Origin: Hyphomonas jannaschiana VP2
GTDB lineage: Bacteria; Pseudomonadota; Alphaproteobacteria; Caulobacterales; Hyphomonadaceae
Reading direction: 5' to 3'
Assembly (NCBI RefSeq): GCF_000685215.1
Contig: NZ_ARYJ01000002.1
Coordinates: 248,001-312,000, forward strand
Length of the DNA stretch: 64,000 nucleotides
In this document: piece by piece, positions 61,914 to 64,000 of the stretch
How the letters are laid out: each line of letters begins with the position of its first letter
Position numbering within the stretch: position 1 is the stretch's first letter
Position numbers and translations under genes: made by a program
Notes under the pieces: generated by a model
What the model saw: only the letters and a program-made list of their open reading frames with translations
Database searches by the model: none
What the model was told of the DNA's origin: nothing

Positions 61914-64000
61914 ATGCGGGCAGTTGATTTTCGCTTGGATGGAGAAAAATACTCCTTCTGGCACCAGTTTTCCGTAGCTTTCCCGGACGTCTCTTTTTCC
62001 CCCTCCTCTGCGTACATTCCGACAGGTGATTTTTTTCCGAAAATAATCGGGCAAGAGACCGCCTGGAATGCAGGTCCGGCAGACGACTTTGCCGGGGATA
62101 CATCGACGACAGGACGGATCGGGCTCGACGGCCAGTTCGCTGCTGGCACGCTCGACTGGAATGGTGACAGCGACTGGTTTTCCTTCAGAGCCGAAGCCGG
62201 AGAGCTTTATTCGATCGACTTGCTGCAGCGGGCAGGCGAGCTGCAGAACTATGACATCAAAGTCTATGACAGGTTCGGCAACCAGTTGCCGGAGTGGATG
62301 TATACGAGCGGGGACCACTACGAGGTCTATTTCGCGACTAGTGGCCGCTACTATGTCGAGTTCTCCTCCTCGGACCGGCTGGACAGTGGCCAGGGGGAAT
62401 ATGTCCTGGGGCTCACCCGCAGGGACGAAGTGGGCGGCACGCCCGGGACCGCTGGCGTGTTGCCGTCGGATGGATCCATCGTATGGGGTGATACTGACTT
62501 TTCGGGCGATGCGGACTGGTACGCGTTTGAGGTAACGGCCGGACAGCACTTCTATGTAGATCTCGGCGGCCAGTTCAATTCGACGCTCACCCTCTACGAC
62601 CAGAATGGCATTGCCATGGCATCCGGTTCTTCCGGATTGGATGGAAACGGACAGGTTCAGCTGGAGTACGACTTTGCCGCTGGGGGAACGTACTATTTTG
62701 GAGCCAGTGCCGATGGGCCGTATTCCCTTCAGGCGATAGAAGACATTGCTTCAGACGGCATGGACACCTCCGTGGAGCTTCCGATCAATGGGGTGCGGCA
62801 GACGGTCGAAATCAGCAGCGAGACCGATGTGGACTGGCTGAGACTGGATGTTGCGGCCGGGCAGACGGTCTGGTTCCATGCGGACAATTACAGTTTGGAA
62901 GACCTCAGCGTGAACCTGCGCGGGCGTGCAGGGGGGCTCCTGCTTCAAGACGCTACCGCCGATGGCGATTTCAGTTACACCTTTGCACGCGCGGGCACCT
63001 ATTTCGTCGACCTCTCATCCACGGGACGTTCAAATGTTTTCCTCCGCGCATGGTCTGAACCGGCTGACATTGCGGACAATGTTTCGACGACTGCCGAGCT
63101 GGTTCTGAATGGGGATACAGGAAGTTTCTTTACCAGTGAGAACTACGCTCAGGACCATGACTGGTACCGCGTAACCCTGCAGGCAGGTGAAACCCTGTAC
63201 GTTTCGCTGACGGCGGATGTAGGGGCGGTCAGTATGGGGATGGAATTGTATGATTCAGATGGGAAGGCCATGCCGTCTTATCATGCCAACCCACGATCCC
63301 TTGTTGACAGTTTCACAGTCGCTGAATCCGGCACGTATTATCTTGACGTTCATGGTGTCGGAAGCGGCGCTGCATATTTCATTCAGACGCGGACGCATCA
63401 TGACGATTATGCTGACTCGGAGGGGTCCAGCTATACGTCGGGCCCGGATGCGAATGCGCCGGTCGGCGACCTTGTAATTGATGGAGTTGTGGAGGGGCAG
63501 ATTGAGGCGCCTCTGGATTCGGACATCTTTTCCCTGGATTTGTCGTACTACCAGCTTGTTCATGTCACTCTGACACTGGACCGCCCCATGAACGGGACTC
63601 TGGATCTGGTCGTTGGTGCCAGTTCTGGTCAGGGTGTCCTGCTGAGCTATGAGCAGTCGGTGGTGCATGGCGTGGCGGAGGCGTGGTATTTCATGTCGAC
63701 CAACGGCACGTTATCGGCAACCGTATTGAGCGGAAACGTTGGCTATACCGGGGGGTATACGCTGGAAACGGAAGTCAATCCTGACGACTATGGTGATACA
63801 CCGGAAACGGCCGGTTATCTCGGGGCGGATGGCGTCGTTCAGAGCTGGATCGAGACCAATGACGATGTCGACATGTTCAGCCTCGATGTGCGTGCCGGTC
63901 AGGTTGTCCAGTTTGAATGCGACGCCCAGGCCCTGTTCGGCTATGGTATGCAGTACCCGGAGCTGAAGATATATGACGCGGGCGGGGAGTTGTTGCTCAC
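61914..64000 (+). CDS. Large PPC-like repeat protein, partial (runs off the right edge)
   Basis: An open frame with no stop from 61914 to the window end, at least 695 codons. A GGGAG site lies six bases before the ATG. It contains at least six repeats of a beta-rich domain like the bacterial pre-peptidase C-terminal (PPC) domain, each marked by a D-x-D-W/F-Y motif and an AG pair: DSDWFSFRAEAGELYSIDL, DADWYAFEVTAGQHFYVDL, DVDWLRLDVAAGQTVWF, DHDWYRVTLQAGETLYVSL, DSDIFSLDL and DVDMFSLDVRAGQVVQF. There is no N-terminal signal peptide, so type I export with a C-terminal signal beyond the window is likely. The downstream catalytic part is unknown. Confidence 0.8.
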   Translation, partial: MRAVDFRLDGEKYSFWHQFSVAFPDVSFSPSSAYIPTGDFFPKIIGQETAWNAGPADDFAGDTSTTGRIGLDGQFAAGTLDWNGDSDWFSFRAEAGELYSIDLLQRAGELQNYDIKVYDRFGNQLPEWMYTSGDHYEVYFATSGRYYVEFSSSDRLDSGQGEYVLGLTRRDEVGGTPGTAGVLPSDGSIVWGDTDFSGDADWYAFEVTAGQHFYVDLGGQFNSTLTLYDQNGIAMASGSSGLDGNGQVQLEYDFAAGGTYYFGASADGPYSLQAIEDIASDGMDTSVELPINGVRQTVEISSETDVDWLRLDVAAGQTVWFHADNYSLEDLSVNLRGRAGGLLLQDATADGDFSYTFARAGTYFVDLSSTGRSNVFLRAWSEPADIADNVSTTAELVLNGDTGSFFTSENYAQDHDWYRVTLQAGETLYVSLTADVGAVSMGMELYDSDGKAMPSYHANPRSLVDSFTVAESGTYYLDVHGVGSGAAYFIQTRTHHDDYADSEGSSYTSGPDANAPVGDLVIDGVVEGQIEAPLDSDIFSLDLSYYQLVHVTLTLDRPMNGTLDLVVGASSGQGVLLSYEQSVVHGVAEAWYFMSTNGTLSATVLSGNVGYTGGYTLETEVNPDDYGDTPETAGYLGADGVVQSWIETNDDVDMFSLDVRAGQVVQFECDAQALFGYGMQYPELKIYDAGGELLL

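Overview
The window reads as chromosome of an alphaproteobacterium. I would guess a Hyphomonadaceae or Caulobacterales-like marine or aerobic heterotroph. The reasons are the fixNOQP-type cbb3 oxidase, a DUF3126 protein, a TamA/TamB pair, PhyR-family signalling and TonB-dependent iron uptake. This placement is inference from gene families, not from a marker gene.

The window splits at about 35,560. Bases 1-35,561 look like the right-hand part of a genomic island. They are visibly richer in A/T and patchier in composition, contain a decayed IS3-family transposase and a decayed second gdhA, and end at 35,515-35,561 in the 3' half of a tRNA-Thr(TGT) gene whose 5' half is absent. That is the footprint left by site-specific integration into a tRNA gene. 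No integrase and no intact tRNA are in the window, so the left end lies upstream of base 1.

Island layout: ccoS-ccoN-ccoO-ccoQ-ccoP plus two membrane proteins (41-4815); DUF454 protein and group III truncated globin; yggS-pdxY for vitamin B6 homeostasis, divergent from an NsrR-like Rrf2 regulator; cysJ-cysI-metB with a LysR regulator (sulfite to sulfide to cystathionine); 1-Cys peroxiredoxin and beta-carbonic anhydrase; a second NsrR-like regulator; the gdhA remnant; an OxyR-like regulator without the redox cysteines; metE/metR; the IS3 remnant; intact gdhA; AhpD-like protein; Rnk-like protein; a PepSY protein and TonB receptor; a Tat-exported cupredoxin; two small membrane proteins; folE; an ECF sigma factor; a CPBP protein; and a PhyR-like protein with a degenerate receiver. 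The themes are low-oxygen respiration, nitric oxide and peroxide stress, sulfur and methionine supply, and iron.

Bases 35,562-64,000 are GC-rich and look like core chromosome: LysR and XRE regulators, tamA-tamB, a Ca2+/Na+ antiporter, queF, a nitroreductase divergent from a TetR-RND efflux operon with a perfect operator palindrome, cysE, a phytochelatin-synthase-like protease, an OmpA-family protein, a membrane-anchored repeat protein ending in a helix-hairpin-helix, a three-gene operon headed by a secreted caspase/FGE-like fusion, DUF3126, xseA, and an unfinished giant protein of PPC-like repeats running off the right edge.

The best candidates for undescribed biology are the caspase/FGE-like operon (55,877-59,393), the PhyR-like protein with a dead receiver beside an ECF sigma factor (32,597-35,125), and the tRNA-Thr-bounded metabolic island itself.
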